The notes: generated from the sequence alone by a model not told the origin. DNA of 49,286 bases from Chloroflexi bacterium UBA6077 (GCA_002436065.1 DIXP01000052.1:1-49286); one strand, 5' to 3'; positions 40,709 to 49,286 are shown, numbered from the stretch's first letter. Program-made: numbers and translations.

Positions 40709-43087
40709 ATGCATCATATGCTGGCCCATTGGCGTCTCGGCCTCCTTGCGGTGGCCGCCCTCGTAGTCCCAGCCTTCCAAGCTGCTGCCCCGGTTGAGAG
40801 CCGATCCGTCTCACCCGACATCCTGTTGGAGACTGGAGGCGCCAGTGGCAGATACGACCAGACATCCCGCAGGGCAGAGTTGAGCAGCAGTCAGTTACGA
40901 GTCACGATGTCCAACGGCGCAGGCAGTTTCGGGCGATTGACCGTCAGTTCGGCAAAAGGGGGACCCGTGTGGGTGAAGGATGCTTCATCCGCCCTGATAC
41001 TGCAGGACGGGGCCACCCTTGGCCTTGTAGGCACGGCCCGACCCCAGGGCGATGTCCGCATCTCGACGGTGGAGGAGACCGGCCTGGGCTCCGGCGTGCG
41101 GGCCCAAAGCGATGCCAGGATCGACCTTCTCGGCCTCACTGTGAGGGTGGAGGTGACCCTCTTCGAGAAGGGCCCTCACCTCAGCTATCGACTGGTCTTC
41201 CCCTCGGGTCCGGGGACGGTGGCAGGAGTGGTCTATCTCGACGGCACGCTCTTCCCTGAGTCCCCCGGGAGCGGAATCAGCTATCTCACGGACAACGACT
41301 TCATCGAAGCCGGAATGCTCGATCAGGCCAAGAGGGGGTTCTCCGTGGGCCAGGGCAAGCCGCTGCTGCTCAGGGATAGGGACGGAGCCAGAGGCCTGTT
41401 GATGGCCATCATTGACCCCTCCGATGCCATATCCACTGTCCAGACCTTGGCCATACCCAGGGGCGTGGCCTTCCAGTGGCAGAAGCGGCTGTCGACGATG
41501 GAGCTGAGTGGGAGCACGGTCTCCGCGCCCCGACTCTTCGTCCGCGTCGTGGACGCTGACAACTTGAACGCCGCATTCGATCCCTACCGCACGCTGATGC
41601 AGGAACTCCATCCGCCCGCACCCGTGCCCGACTGGTTCCGGCACCAATGGATCAGCTGGTACCTCTACGGGATGGACATCGACGAGGGGAGGTTGAAGTC
41701 CCAGATCGACTTCATCGCCGAGAAGCTGAATGACGTAGGCCCCTGGAGCATCCTGATCGACGCGGGATGGTATCTGGCCGAGGGCCAGCCAAACAGCGGT
41801 TGGAGGGTGGTAGACAACTCCAAGTTCCCCTCCGGTCTCCGCGCCCTGGTGGACTACGCCCATGCACAAGGTGTGAAGGTGGTGCTCTACTTCTCTGCCT
41901 CATACCTGGATGACAGGGAGGAGAGCGGCAACTGGCTGGGGCTGAAGGGAATCATCGAACAGCACCCTGAGTGGCTGGTGGAGATCCAGAGTGGAGACCT
42001 ATGGAAGAGCTACTACTATGACTACTCCAATCCAGGGTTCCAGCAGTACCTGCGAGACATCCTCCAAGACTATTTCGTCCAGTATGGGGTGGACGGCATC
42101 AAGGTGGATGGCCTTGAGGACTCAAGACTGGCCATCGAGCGGGGTGTGCAGCGGGGTCTCTACAGCGCCATGACTCGACCCATCCTGCCCACCACCTCGC
42201 TCTACGCCTTCATCTATCGGGAGTCGGTGGCCATTAAACCGGATGTCTACCTCGAGGCAGGGTGGCGAATGCCCGCGTTCTCCGCATCGCACTTCACGTT
42301 AGCCCGCCAGTCCGACGACACCCCCGACTTCGAGAGTGGATACCCGGCACCCGGCCTCCAGCAGCATGTGGACTACGCCATTGCCCAGCGGGTCCTGCTG
42401 GGGCAGCGACCGCACCTCGGCAACTACTGGGGGGATCCCAACAACAGCGACCTCGGACTCCAGTGGCTGGAGGCCGGCCTGGCGATGAACGCCCCGGTCG
42501 TCCTTGGCTTCGACCTTCCCTCCATGTCGCCCCAGGCTGTGGATGCCTATCGCGCACGGCTCTCAATGCTGAGGCCCTTCTCTGGCGAGGTTCACGTCTC
42601 CGAATTGTGGCCGGAGTCATTCTCCTCCACATCCGAGGGCACCACATTCCTGGCGCTTTTCAACCGTACCGACCAGATGAAGACGCTGAGCGCTTCGCTG
42701 CCAAGCCACGGCCTGCCCCAGGGGGTCAGATTATGGGGTTACGACGTCGCAGCGGATCGTCCTGTGGGGGTTACCGATGGGTTGATGGCGAGCGTCCAAC
42801 CAAGAACGCTCCAGCTGTTCGTCCTCCGCTCGGAGCCCGGCATGCTGTGGACCAACAGCAGCTACCATGTGGAGCTCGCAGCAGGGCTCATGAGGCTGGT
42901 GTTGAACGGACCAGATGGGCTGCCGGGCTACGCCTACGTGGCCACCCCAGAGCCCACGGCACTGTTGGTCAATGGTCAAGAGGCAGCAGAAAGCAGTTGG
43001 AGCTACGACAAAGGCTCCGGCGTTCTCAAGATCGCGTACCCACACAATGAGGCGATGCCCGCGGTGGTGGAGATCTGGCATCCGTAG
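40709..43087 (+). CDS. Secreted glycoside hydrolase, GH36/GH31-like alpha-glycosidase
   Basis: The 792-aa protein has a signal peptide (MHHMLAHWRLGLLAVAALVV...). A beta-rich N-terminal domain precedes a TIM barrel with WSILIDAGWYLAEGQPNSGW, GVKVVLYFSASYL and GVDGIKVDGLEDS, where KVD supplies the likely nucleophile Asp. VYLEAGWRMPAF and LGNYWGDPNNSDLG follow, then a C-terminal beta domain. This order fits melibiase-type alpha-galactosidases (clan GH-D) and neighbouring GH31 enzymes; the exact substrate is open. The start has no ribosome-binding site and a TATAGA lies 16 bases upstream (40693), so the mRNA may be nearly leaderless. It is transcribed away from the selenoprotein gene. Confidence 0.75.
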   Translation: MHHMLAHWRLGLLAVAALVVPAFQAAAPVESRSVSPDILLETGGASGRYDQTSRRAELSSSQLRVTMSNGAGSFGRLTVSSAKGGPVWVKDASSALILQDGATLGLVGTARPQGDVRISTVEETGLGSGVRAQSDARIDLLGLTVRVEVTLFEKGPHLSYRLVFPSGPGTVAGVVYLDGTLFPESPGSGISYLTDNDFIEAGMLDQAKRGFSVGQGKPLLLRDRDGARGLLMAIIDPSDAISTVQTLAIPRGVAFQWQKRLSTMELSGSTVSAPRLFVRVVDADNLNAAFDPYRTLMQELHPPAPVPDWFRHQWISWYLYGMDIDEGRLKSQIDFIAEKLNDVGPWSILIDAGWYLAEGQPNSGWRVVDNSKFPSGLRALVDYAHAQGVKVVLYFSASYLDDREESGNWLGLKGIIEQHPEWLVEIQSGDLWKSYYYDYSNPGFQQYLRDILQDYFVQYGVDGIKVDGLEDSRLAIERGVQRGLYSAMTRPILPTTSLYAFIYRESVAIKPDVYLEAGWRMPAFSASHFTLARQSDDTPDFESGYPAPGLQQHVDYAIAQRVLLGQRPHLGNYWGDPNNSDLGLQWLEAGLAMNAPVVLGFDLPSMSPQAVDAYRARLSMLRPFSGEVHVSELWPESFSSTSEGTTFLALFNRTDQMKTLSASLPSHGLPQGVRLWGYDVAADRPVGVTDGLMASVQPRTLQLFVLRSEPGMLWTNSSYHVELAAGLMRLVLNGPDGLPGYAYVATPEPTALLVNGQEAAESSWSYDKGSGVLKIAYPHNEAMPAVVEIWHP

Positions 43088-43160
43088 GGGCCAGCGTCCC
43101 CATGTCTACCAGCGCCCTCCCGGGTGGGGGAGCATGCGTCCGCCTCCAACAGGCGGCTCG

Positions 43161-43179
43161 GCAGGAGCTTCGCCCTCCC
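43161..43179. repeat. Copy of a dispersed GCAGGAGCTTCGCCCTCCC repeat
   Basis: The same 19-mer occurs at 43161-43179 and 49222-49240, with a close copy at 49243-49260 and an inverted variant at 49151-49176. It lies in the 112-base gap between two convergent genes. It is an intergenic repeat family of unknown role. Confidence 0.8.
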
Positions 43180-43199
43180 ATCCCGCGGCCTTACACGGT

Positions 43200-43976
43200 C
43201 TACGCCAGCGCCTCCAGCCTGTGGCGGATCTCCTGGACCTCGGCCTCGAGCTGAGCGTCGGAGCCGTAGGGGCTCCGGCCCTCCAGGTCGGCCTCAGCGA
43301 CGGCCGCGCTGTACGACATGAATCCCAGCACTGGCAGGGGCGCCACCTGAGTGCGAATGAACTCCCGTTCCCGATCGCCGCGCACCTTGCTCCCCACTAC
43401 GAAGCACCGATTGACCCCCAGGTCTCTGGCCAGACGGGCCACCTGAAGGGCAGTCTGTACGCTGCGCTGCCCTGGCTCCACCACCACGATCATCGCGTCC
43501 ATGTTGGAGGCAGTGCCACGGCCAAGATGCTCCACCCCGGCCTCCATGTCCATGATCACCGTGTCCTCCTTGCGGAAGACCAGATGGGTCATGAGCGCCT
43601 TCAACAGAACGTTCTCGGGGCAAGCACATCCCCCACCGCCCCGGTCCACGGTGCCCATCACCATCAGCCTGACCCCTTCATGCTTCAGGGCGTAGCGCTC
43701 CGGGAGGTCGTCTACCTTAGGGTTGAGGCGGAAGTAGGCCCCCATGCTGCCCGGCTTGGCTCCGGTTCGCTCCTCGATCATCTCCTTCATCTCGGCAATA
43801 GGGACCAGAGTGCCGGCCGCCTCGGCGGGGACTCCCAGGGCCGAGGCCAGGTTGGCGTCGGGGTCGGCATCGATGGCCAACACCGGCACGCCGGCGGCCG
43901 CATACTGTCGAGCGAGCATTCCAGCCAGGGTTGTCTTTCCGACTCCGCCCTTTCCACTGATCGCAACCTTCGGCAT
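43200..43976 (-). CDS. CooC-type nickel-insertion ATPase (MinD/ParA-like), orphan
   Basis: The 258-aa protein has the deviant Walker A SGKGGVGKTT at residues 7-16, VLAIDADPDANLASALG, FRLNPKVDDLPERY, the Walker B VIMDMEAGVEHLGRG and VVGSKV. The CxC motif in GGGGCACPEN is the Ni/Zn-binding pair that sets CooC apart from MinD. CooC proteins hydrolyse ATP to load nickel into Ni-CO dehydrogenase. No cooS, acsE or hydrogenase gene is nearby. It may serve a CODH encoded elsewhere or another metalloprotein. ATG 43976 follows GGGAGG by six bases. Confidence 0.87.
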   Translation of the reverse strand: MPKVAISGKGGVGKTTLAGMLARQYAAAGVPVLAIDADPDANLASALGVPAEAAGTLVPIAEMKEMIEERTGAKPGSMGAYFRLNPKVDDLPERYALKHEGVRLMVMGTVDRGGGGCACPENVLLKALMTHLVFRKEDTVIMDMEAGVEHLGRGTASNMDAMIVVVEPGQRSVQTALQVARLARDLGVNRCFVVGSKVRGDREREFIRTQVAPLPVLGFMSYSAAVAEADLEGRSPYGSDAQLEAEVQEIRHRLEALA

Positions 43977-44060
43977 TCAGCACCTCCCATCTGAGAAAGA
44001 GGTTAACTCGTTTAGGTAATTGTAGTATATAGGAGTCGGAAAACACAGCCCCTCCGGTCG

Positions 44061-44089
44061 TTGTTGAGCATAACCTTTTGTGCTAACAT
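44061..44089 (+). promoter_or_regulatory. Promoter of glgA
   Basis: TTGTTG (44061-44066) and TAACAT (44084-44089) are 17 bases apart. The start site would fall near 44096, exactly where the palindromic operator begins. Confidence 0.5.
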
Positions 44090-44096
44090 CAAGACT

Positions 44097-44116
44097 GGTT
44101 AGTGATGTCACTAACC
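44097..44116. promoter_or_regulatory. 20-bp palindromic operator over the glgA transcription start
   Basis: GGTTAGTGATGTCACTAACC is a perfect 9-bp inverted repeat with a TG centre. Its position over the predicted +1 region is that of a repressor site. The regulator is unknown; GntR- or MarR-type dimers bind sites of this size. Confidence 0.6.
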
Positions 44117-44250
44117 GGCTCAAGGCCGAAGATAACTCCTTCAACTATCGGTCGGCGCGCCCGTTCGACCCGTCGCGGTGGCAATCCCTGATGGGTGGGT
44201 GCAACCGACCTTCTTGTCCTTGTAAGGGAGAGACAGGAGGTTCCCTCTCA

Positions 44251-45732
44251 ATGGCGGATGGACTGAAAGTCCTCTACATGGCGGCCGAGATGGTCCCCTT
44301 CGTCAAGACCGGCGGCGTGTCTGAAGTCGCCAACGCCCTTCCCAGGGCGCTGCGAGCCCTGGGCAACGACGTCCGGGTTGCTGTGCCTCGGCACCGCCGC
44401 ATCGATCCGGCCAAGTTCGGTCTCCGTTCGCTGCTCTCCGGCCTCGAGGTCCCCATGGACGGGCACCGGGAAGTGGCCGATATCTTGACCACGGAAGTGG
44501 CCAACGACCTACCGGTCTACTTCGTCGACAACGACAAGTACTTCGGTCGAGAGAATCTGTACGGCTATCCTGACGATGGAGAGAGATTCATCTTCTACTG
44601 TCGAGCGGCCGTGGAGATGCTGAAACAGATCGACTGGAAGCCCGACATCATCCACCTGAACGATTGGCACACCGCCATCGTCGCCAACTGGCTGAAGACC
44701 ATCTACCGCGAGGATCCCTACTTCCAGGACACGGCCTCGGTCTACACGATCCACAATCTGGCCTACCAGGGGATATTCGGCTGGAGGATCCTGGAAATAG
44801 CGGGGGTCGAGGAGTACACCTTCCTCTATCCCCACATCGACGAACTTCCCAACGTGGTAGCGCTGATGGCCCACGGCATCCTGTTTGCCGATGCCATCAA
44901 CACTGTGAGCGAGACCTACGCTAAAGAGATCTTGACGCCGGAGTACGGGGAGAAGCTACACACCCTGCTGAACGATCGAAAGGATCGGCTCCAGGGCATA
45001 CTGAACGGGATCGACTACGACGTCATGAACCCCGCCACCGATCCGAACCTGGCTCAGAACTTCGATCTGGCCACCCTGGATCGGCGGGTGGCGAACAAGC
45101 TGACCTTCCAACGGGAAACCGGCCTAACGGTGGACGAAGGGATCCCGCTAATTGGCTGCATCTCGCGCCTGACCAACCAGAAAGGGTTCGACATTCTCAC
45201 AGAGGTGATCGACGGGCTGATGGACCTGCCTCTCCAGTTGGTGGTGTTGGGCACGGGCGATCAGTACTACCACGAGATGCTCACTCGGGTGCAGAAACGG
45301 AACCCGCATAAGATGGCGCTGTTCCTAACCTTCAACAACACCCTGTCCCAGAAGATCTATGCGGCCAGCGACATGTTCCTCATGCCCTCCCGCTTCGAGC
45401 CGTGCGGCTCGCACCAGATGGTGGCAATGAGGTACGGGAGCGTGCCGGTGGTTCGCGCCACAGGAGGCCTGGCCGACACGGTGACGGACTTCGATCCGCG
45501 AGGGGGGCAGGGGAACGGCTTCACCTTCGAGAAATACAGCGGGATGATGCTGTTTGCCGCCGTGATTCGCGCCCTGGAGAGCTACCGCTACAGGGATAGC
45601 TGGAGGAAGCTGATGGAGCGCTGCATGCAGGCCGACCACTCCTGGTCGACCAGCGCACGGAAGTACGTCCAGCTATACCGAAAGGCTCAAGAGTCCCTGG
45701 CAAAGACCGACCTACCAGCCCGAGTGGGATAA
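44251..45732 (+). CDS. glgA: Glycogen synthase, ADP-glucose type (GT5)
   Basis: The 493-aa protein carries the GT5 signatures: VLYMAAEMVPFVKTGGVSEVANALPRAL at the N-terminus (KTGG for ADP-glucose), IIHLNDWHTAIV, TIHNLAYQGIF, GILNGIDYDVMNPATD, and the C-terminal ISRLTNQKGFD and SRFEPCGSHQMVAMRYGSVPVVRATGGLADTV. It extends alpha-1,4-glucan using ADP-glucose. ATG 44251 follows ACAGGAGG; the upstream frame crosses the promoter and operator and is not coding. No other glg gene is nearby. A palindromic operator over the start site suggests repressor control. A perfect 36-bp palindrome terminates it opposite glnA. Confidence 0.93.
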   Translation: MADGLKVLYMAAEMVPFVKTGGVSEVANALPRALRALGNDVRVAVPRHRRIDPAKFGLRSLLSGLEVPMDGHREVADILTTEVANDLPVYFVDNDKYFGRENLYGYPDDGERFIFYCRAAVEMLKQIDWKPDIIHLNDWHTAIVANWLKTIYREDPYFQDTASVYTIHNLAYQGIFGWRILEIAGVEEYTFLYPHIDELPNVVALMAHGILFADAINTVSETYAKEILTPEYGEKLHTLLNDRKDRLQGILNGIDYDVMNPATDPNLAQNFDLATLDRRVANKLTFQRETGLTVDEGIPLIGCISRLTNQKGFDILTEVIDGLMDLPLQLVVLGTGDQYYHEMLTRVQKRNPHKMALFLTFNNTLSQKIYAASDMFLMPSRFEPCGSHQMVAMRYGSVPVVRATGGLADTVTDFDPRGGQGNGFTFEKYSGMMLFAAVIRALESYRYRDSWRKLMERCMQADHSWSTSARKYVQLYRKAQESLAKTDLPARVG

Positions 45733-45782
45733 GAGACCAATACCGAGAGGTGGGGCAGAGCGCCCCGCACTATGAGACAAGT

Positions 45783-45818
45783 AAGGCGGTGGTTGGCCCA
45801 TGGGCCAACCACCGCCTT
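45783..45818. terminator. Perfect 36-bp palindromic terminator between glgA and glnA
   Basis: AAGGCGGTGGTTGGCCCA is directly followed by its exact reverse complement, an 18-bp perfect palindrome. It lies between two convergent genes and can act in both directions. Confidence 0.85.
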
Positions 45819-45823
45819 CGCTA

Positions 45824-47182
45824 TTAGTACACGCCCAGATAGCGCTGGACCTCCCAAGAGGTCACATGCCTGCGAAAGTCCTTCCACTCCATGTACTTCG
45901 CCTCGATGAAGCGAGAGTAGACGTGAGGGCCAAGGGCGGCCTGAACCACCTCGTCCTTCTCCAATGCCTCCAGCGCCTGATGCAGGGACCCAGGCAGAGT
46001 ATCCACCCCGTGACGAATCATCATCTCGTCGGTGAATTCGTAGAGGTCCTCCTCGATCGGTTGGCCCAGAGGCAGCTTCCTCTTGATGCCATCCAGCCCG
46101 GCCATCAGCATAACCGACATGGCTAGGTAGGGGTTACAGGTAGGATCCGGACTCCTCAACTCGATTCGGGTGGCCTCGGGTTTGTTCGGGCTGAACTTGG
46201 GAATGCGGATCAGAGCAGACCGGTTGGTCCGGGCCCAACTGACGTACACCGGGGCCTCGAAGCCTGCCACTAATCGCTTGTAGGAGTTGATCAGCGGCGA
46301 GAGCACCGCGCACATCCCCTTTGCATGGGCAAGCTGGCCCGCGATGAACTGCTTGGCGACCTCGGACAGCCCGTACTGGTCGTGGCGATCGTAGAAGGCA
46401 TTCTTGCCCTCCGCTATGCTCCAGAGGCTCTGGTGGCAGTGCATGCCACTGCCGGCGATCCCAAAGACTGGTTTAGGCATGAAGGTGCAGTGGAGCCCGT
46501 GGTTATGAGCTACAGTCTTCAGGGTGGTCTTGAACTCCGCCACCTTGTCGGCCATCCGCAGCGCCTCGTCGTAGCGCATGTCGATCTCATGCTGGCCAGG
46601 GCCCACCTCGTGGTGGCTGGTCTCCACCGAGATCCCCTGCATCTCAAGCGCTTCCACCATCTCCTTGCGCACGTCCGCCGCCAGGTCGGTAGAGATGTCG
46701 AAGTAGGATCCCTCGTCGTGAGGGAGGGATTCAGGCTGGCCGGCTTCGTTCAGCTTGAACAGGTAGAACTCCAACTCCGGACCGGTGTAGAAATGGTAGC
46801 CCATCTCCCTGGCCTCCTTGAGGGCCAGCATCAGGACGTGCCGCGGGTCCCCTGCAAAGGGCTCGCCGTCCGGAGTGTGGATGTTGCAGGTCACCTTGGC
46901 GGTGCTCAGCCCACCCTGGTATGGGAGTACCCCGAAGGTCTCCAGGTCGGGATCCAGGTACATGTCGCTCTCGTGGATGCGGGCGAAGCCCTCGATGGAG
47001 GAGCCGTCGAACCACTTGCCATGCTCCAGCGTATCGCCCAGTTCGTGGGCCGGGATGGTGACCTGCTTCACCATCCCCATGATGTCCGAGAACTGCAGGT
47101 TTATGAACTTGACCTGCTCACGCTCGACAAGCTCCAGGATCTCCTGCATGCGTTTTCTGTCCTTGTTGGACCCTGACGCCAT
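45824..47182 (-). CDS. glnA: Glutamine synthetase, type I
   Basis: The 452-aa protein has the class I layout: VKFINLQFSDIMGMVKQVTIP, DGSSIEGFARIHESDMYLDPD, the ATP/Glu-site YFDISTD..., VGPGQHEIDMRYDEALRMAD, GSGMHCHQSLW, NSYKRLVAGFEAPVY and SALIRIP...ATRIELRSPDPTCNPYLAMSVMLMAGLDGIK. It makes glutamine from glutamate, ammonia and ATP as a dodecamer. The adenylylation Tyr context of the proteobacterial GSI-beta is absent (the loop reads PLGQPIEEDLYEFTD), which favours the GSI-alpha form controlled by feedback. ATG 47182 follows AGGAGG by six bases. pucR lies 92 bases upstream in the same direction. Confidence 0.95.
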   Translation of the reverse strand: MASGSNKDRKRMQEILELVEREQVKFINLQFSDIMGMVKQVTIPAHELGDTLEHGKWFDGSSIEGFARIHESDMYLDPDLETFGVLPYQGGLSTAKVTCNIHTPDGEPFAGDPRHVLMLALKEAREMGYHFYTGPELEFYLFKLNEAGQPESLPHDEGSYFDISTDLAADVRKEMVEALEMQGISVETSHHEVGPGQHEIDMRYDEALRMADKVAEFKTTLKTVAHNHGLHCTFMPKPVFGIAGSGMHCHQSLWSIAEGKNAFYDRHDQYGLSEVAKQFIAGQLAHAKGMCAVLSPLINSYKRLVAGFEAPVYVSWARTNRSALIRIPKFSPNKPEATRIELRSPDPTCNPYLAMSVMLMAGLDGIKRKLPLGQPIEEDLYEFTDEMMIRHGVDTLPGSLHQALEALEKDEVVQAALGPHVYSRFIEAKYMEWKDFRRHVTSWEVQRYLGVY

Positions 47183-47274
47183 AGTCCACCTCCTGTCACA
47201 AACGGGTGCCCGGGCCTTGCCCGAACCCACTCACTCGAATAGATTGCATCTCGCTCGCGCCATTATACCCGGCG

Positions 47275-48942
47275 CTACTCCCGGCTCCGGTCCGCCTCCA
47301 GCAGCTGTCTGACCTTCAAGGCCACCTGGAGGGACAGCCTGGTCTCTGGGTCCCCCAGGTCGTGGCCGCTAATCTCCTCGATCCTTTGAAGCCGGTAGAG
47401 CAGGGAGTTGCGATGGAGCGAAAGCTGCTCGGCGGTCTTGCTCAGATTACCATGATACTGGAAGAGCGCCTCCAGGGTCTTCACCAGCTCCCCGCCGGCC
47501 CTCCGGTCGTGCTCCTCCAGCTTGTCCAACATCTCCTGGCGGAAGCCCTCCAACTCCGCTTGAGAGCCCACCTGGGCGAGCAGTCGCAGTATGCCCAGGT
47601 CCCCGAAGTAGGTGGTGGAGGAAAGTCCGTTCACCCTCGTGCCGATACCTAGGGCCCCCTCAGCCTCCCGGTAGGAGGCGGCAAGGCTGATCCCCATATC
47701 GGTTGCCCGACCGATTCCCGCGGCCACCCGACAGCCCTCCAGGGCCGATTCTGCCCTTCGGCGCATCGCCTCCGCCAGTTCCCAGGCATGGTTCTTCGAA
47801 GGCAGAGCGGGAAGCGGAACGACGGCCACCACCGTGCTACCCCTGGAGGCGACCAGGGACCGGGCCTCTCGTCGGGACAACTCAACCCTCACAACCGATT
47901 CTAACTGCATCCTGGTTCGCTCGGGATCCCTGTTAGAGCCGTTCGCCCGCGTCTGCGACCCGGCCTCGGCTCTAAGGGCAAGCACCAGGGAAGGCAGGGT
48001 AGGGTCGTAGCCCAACCGCCGGGCCTTGCCCAGCAACAGCTGATCCCCCTGCGCATCCCCCGAGAGTAGCTGGTCCAGCAGGTCGCCCCGCAACCTCGCC
48101 TCGGCCTCGACGACGGCAGCCTCCTTTGCCACCTCCACCGCGCAAACGGCCGCGCCGCGCCCGGCTGCCTGTCGATCCACCTCCGTCATCTCCCCCTCAG
48201 GGCCGATCACCGATAGATACCCAGCCACCCCATCGCGCGCCGGAATGGGGGCAACGAAGCGGGCAAGACCAGTGCCGGGTATGGAGAACCTCCCCACCGG
48301 TGGCTGCATGCTGGAAAGAGGAACGGTACCCACCCAGTCCGCCACCAGACAGCTGCTCACCCTCAACTCCATCTCTTCGACCTGAGCAAGCCCAGCTACT
48401 GAGGCGCTGAACTGAAGGCGGAACTGATCGTCCTCTATTGCGACGGCCTTGCCGCATATGGCCGCCAGCTGCTCTACCACCGCCTGTAGCCCTCGCTCCT
48501 CGAAGGTCAGCTGGGCAAGCTGCCGGTGGATCTCCGAAGCCCGCCTCTGAAGCTCGGCCTGCATGTCAACCACCGTGGCTATGGCGGCCCTCTCCACTTC
48601 GACAAGCGATACGTCGGTGGGTAGCCGCATCAGCGGAATGCCCAGGGTGTCGGCGACCTTCACGGCGGCACCATCGATCTCTCCCTGGACCGCCAGAGCG
48701 GCCACCCCGACCTCGGAGAGACGGGCGATCAGGGTGGCAAGGGTCAGCGAGCCCTCGACCAGGCTGAGGTGAGACGTGGATAGCAAAGCGAGCTCGCCCC
48801 CTTCCAGGGCCTCGAAGGCCGGCGGCCTGGGCCTCAGGGAACGGGCCCACACCACTTCTGTCCGAAGCCCCGCTTTGCCGGCAACTACAACAGTCCCGGC
48901 CGGCAGCGCAAGTTGGAGGAGGTCCTCTACCGTGACAGCCAT
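47275..48942 (-). CDS. PucR-family transcriptional regulator
   Basis: The 555-aa protein has the three parts of a PucR regulator: an N-terminal purine-catabolism domain (VEDLLQLALPAGTVVVAGKAGL...), a central region with GAF-like and GGDEF-like segments (VPLPALPSKNHAWELAEAMRR), and the C-terminal PucR helix-turn-helix LVKTLEALFQYHGNLSKTAEQLSLHRNSLLYRLQRIEEISG. Such regulators control purine, allantoin or amino-acid nitrogen use. Standing directly before glnA on the same strand, it probably senses a nitrogen compound and regulates glutamine synthetase; that is inference. ATG 48942 follows AGGGA and removes 19 weak upstream residues. Confidence 0.88.
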   Translation of the reverse strand: MAVTVEDLLQLALPAGTVVVAGKAGLRTEVVWARSLRPRPPAFEALEGGELALLSTSHLSLVEGSLTLATLIARLSEVGVAALAVQGEIDGAAVKVADTLGIPLMRLPTDVSLVEVERAAIATVVDMQAELQRRASEIHRQLAQLTFEERGLQAVVEQLAAICGKAVAIEDDQFRLQFSASVAGLAQVEEMELRVSSCLVADWVGTVPLSSMQPPVGRFSIPGTGLARFVAPIPARDGVAGYLSVIGPEGEMTEVDRQAAGRGAAVCAVEVAKEAAVVEAEARLRGDLLDQLLSGDAQGDQLLLGKARRLGYDPTLPSLVLALRAEAGSQTRANGSNRDPERTRMQLESVVRVELSRREARSLVASRGSTVVAVVPLPALPSKNHAWELAEAMRRRAESALEGCRVAAGIGRATDMGISLAASYREAEGALGIGTRVNGLSSTTYFGDLGILRLLAQVGSQAELEGFRQEMLDKLEEHDRRAGGELVKTLEALFQYHGNLSKTAEQLSLHRNSLLYRLQRIEEISGHDLGDPETRLSLQVALKVRQLLEADRSRE

Positions 48943-49106
48943 AGAGATCCCTTGTCGGTGGAATAGTCCGGCATGGCGGACGCCTTGTGCACATTGCACA
49001 GAAGGGAATTGTAGCAGGTAGCAGCCCCCCGCGAAAGGGCAGGGAGGGAGCCCGGGCGTGCCTCACATTTCCGGGCCTGGGCGATCGCCCGCTGCTCATG
49101 AACCTT

Positions 49107-49286
49107 AACAAATAAACCTGACAGGGTATGGCTAACAGGCGTGTCCACACTGCGGGAGGGCGAGCCTCCTGGCGAGCCACCTGTTGGAGTCTGTCGCCTG
49201 CTCCCCCTACTGGACGGCTCAGCAGGAGCTTCGCCCTCCCGGGCAGGAGCTTCGCCCCCCTCGGGCTACTGTCAGGTTTATTTGTT
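49107..49286. mobile_element. Terminal-inverted-repeat element, about 180 bp, touching the window end
   Basis: AACAAATAAACCTGACAG (49107-49124) is the exact reverse complement of the last 18 bases of the window (49269-49286). Inside, an inverted pair of the GCAGGAGCTTCGCCCTCCC repeat folds back on itself. The repeat may continue beyond the window, so the full length and target duplication are unknown. No open frame is credible inside. It looks like a non-coding mobile or REP-type element. Confidence 0.6.

Overview
The window looks like a chromosomal segment of a GC-rich, probably thermophilic or moderately thermophilic bacterium of the Chloroflexota. This is an inference. It rests on the housekeeping genes (class I glutamine synthetase beside a PucR regulator, GlgA, a type-A-like RNase P RNA), on an amidase carrying the 'GG..FGYPIS...VQFFQR' wall-protein domain that is common in Chloroflexota, and on intergenic repeats of a style frequent in that phylum. 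No rRNA, CRISPR array, integrase or replication origin was seen.

Region 1 (about 1-13.3 kb, all on the minus strand) is a defence-type operon. In transcription order it encodes a large SNF2 helicase with a C-terminal DUF3883-like domain, a Schlafen/AlbA_2 ATP-binding protein, a DUF1156 (COG1743) adenine-specific DNA methylase, a DUF499 (COG1483) AAA ATPase with an N-terminal HEPN RNase-like domain, a HEPN-like small protein broken by a 121-bp MITE, and an unknown protein. A good sigma-70 promoter precedes the helicase. The operon lies just beyond the 3' end of a tRNA-Ala(CGC) gene. A helically phased ATTGCGT array lies between the two halves of the operon.

Region 2 (14-22.3 kb) holds a BON-domain protein, a secreted L,D-transpeptidase and a 5-oxoprolinase operon (pxpA-pxpB ... 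pxpC-DUF1445). The operon is split by a 3.4-kb AT-richer insertion. The insertion carries a rifampicin phosphotransferase (rph) of Bacillales type, a broken IS200-like transposase, a MITE and a truncated DDE transposase. The segment ends at the RNase P RNA gene.

Region 3 (22.7-36.6 kb) is ordinary chromosomal content: CPBP membrane protease, inositol-phosphatase-family enzyme, YbaK-type deacylase, RarA, PAP2 phosphatase, a two-gene ABC exporter, a TauE/SafE permease, an OpgC-like acyltransferase, a prokaryotic translin, a CCA-adding-type nucleotidyltransferase with HD domain, a secreted glycoside hydrolase and bacterioferritin.

Region 4 (36.7-49.3 kb) holds an orphan SPPY-type DNA methyltransferase, a LysM/amidase_3 wall hydrolase, a GH36-like glycosidase, an orphan CooC-type nickel ATPase, glgA with a palindromic operator over its promoter, glnA and pucR. 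It also holds the most striking item: a two-domain protein disulfide oxidoreductase whose second CxxC is encoded as TGA-x-x-Cys, followed by a hairpin of SECIS size and position. This is a strong candidate selenoprotein. The window ends inside another terminal-inverted-repeat element.
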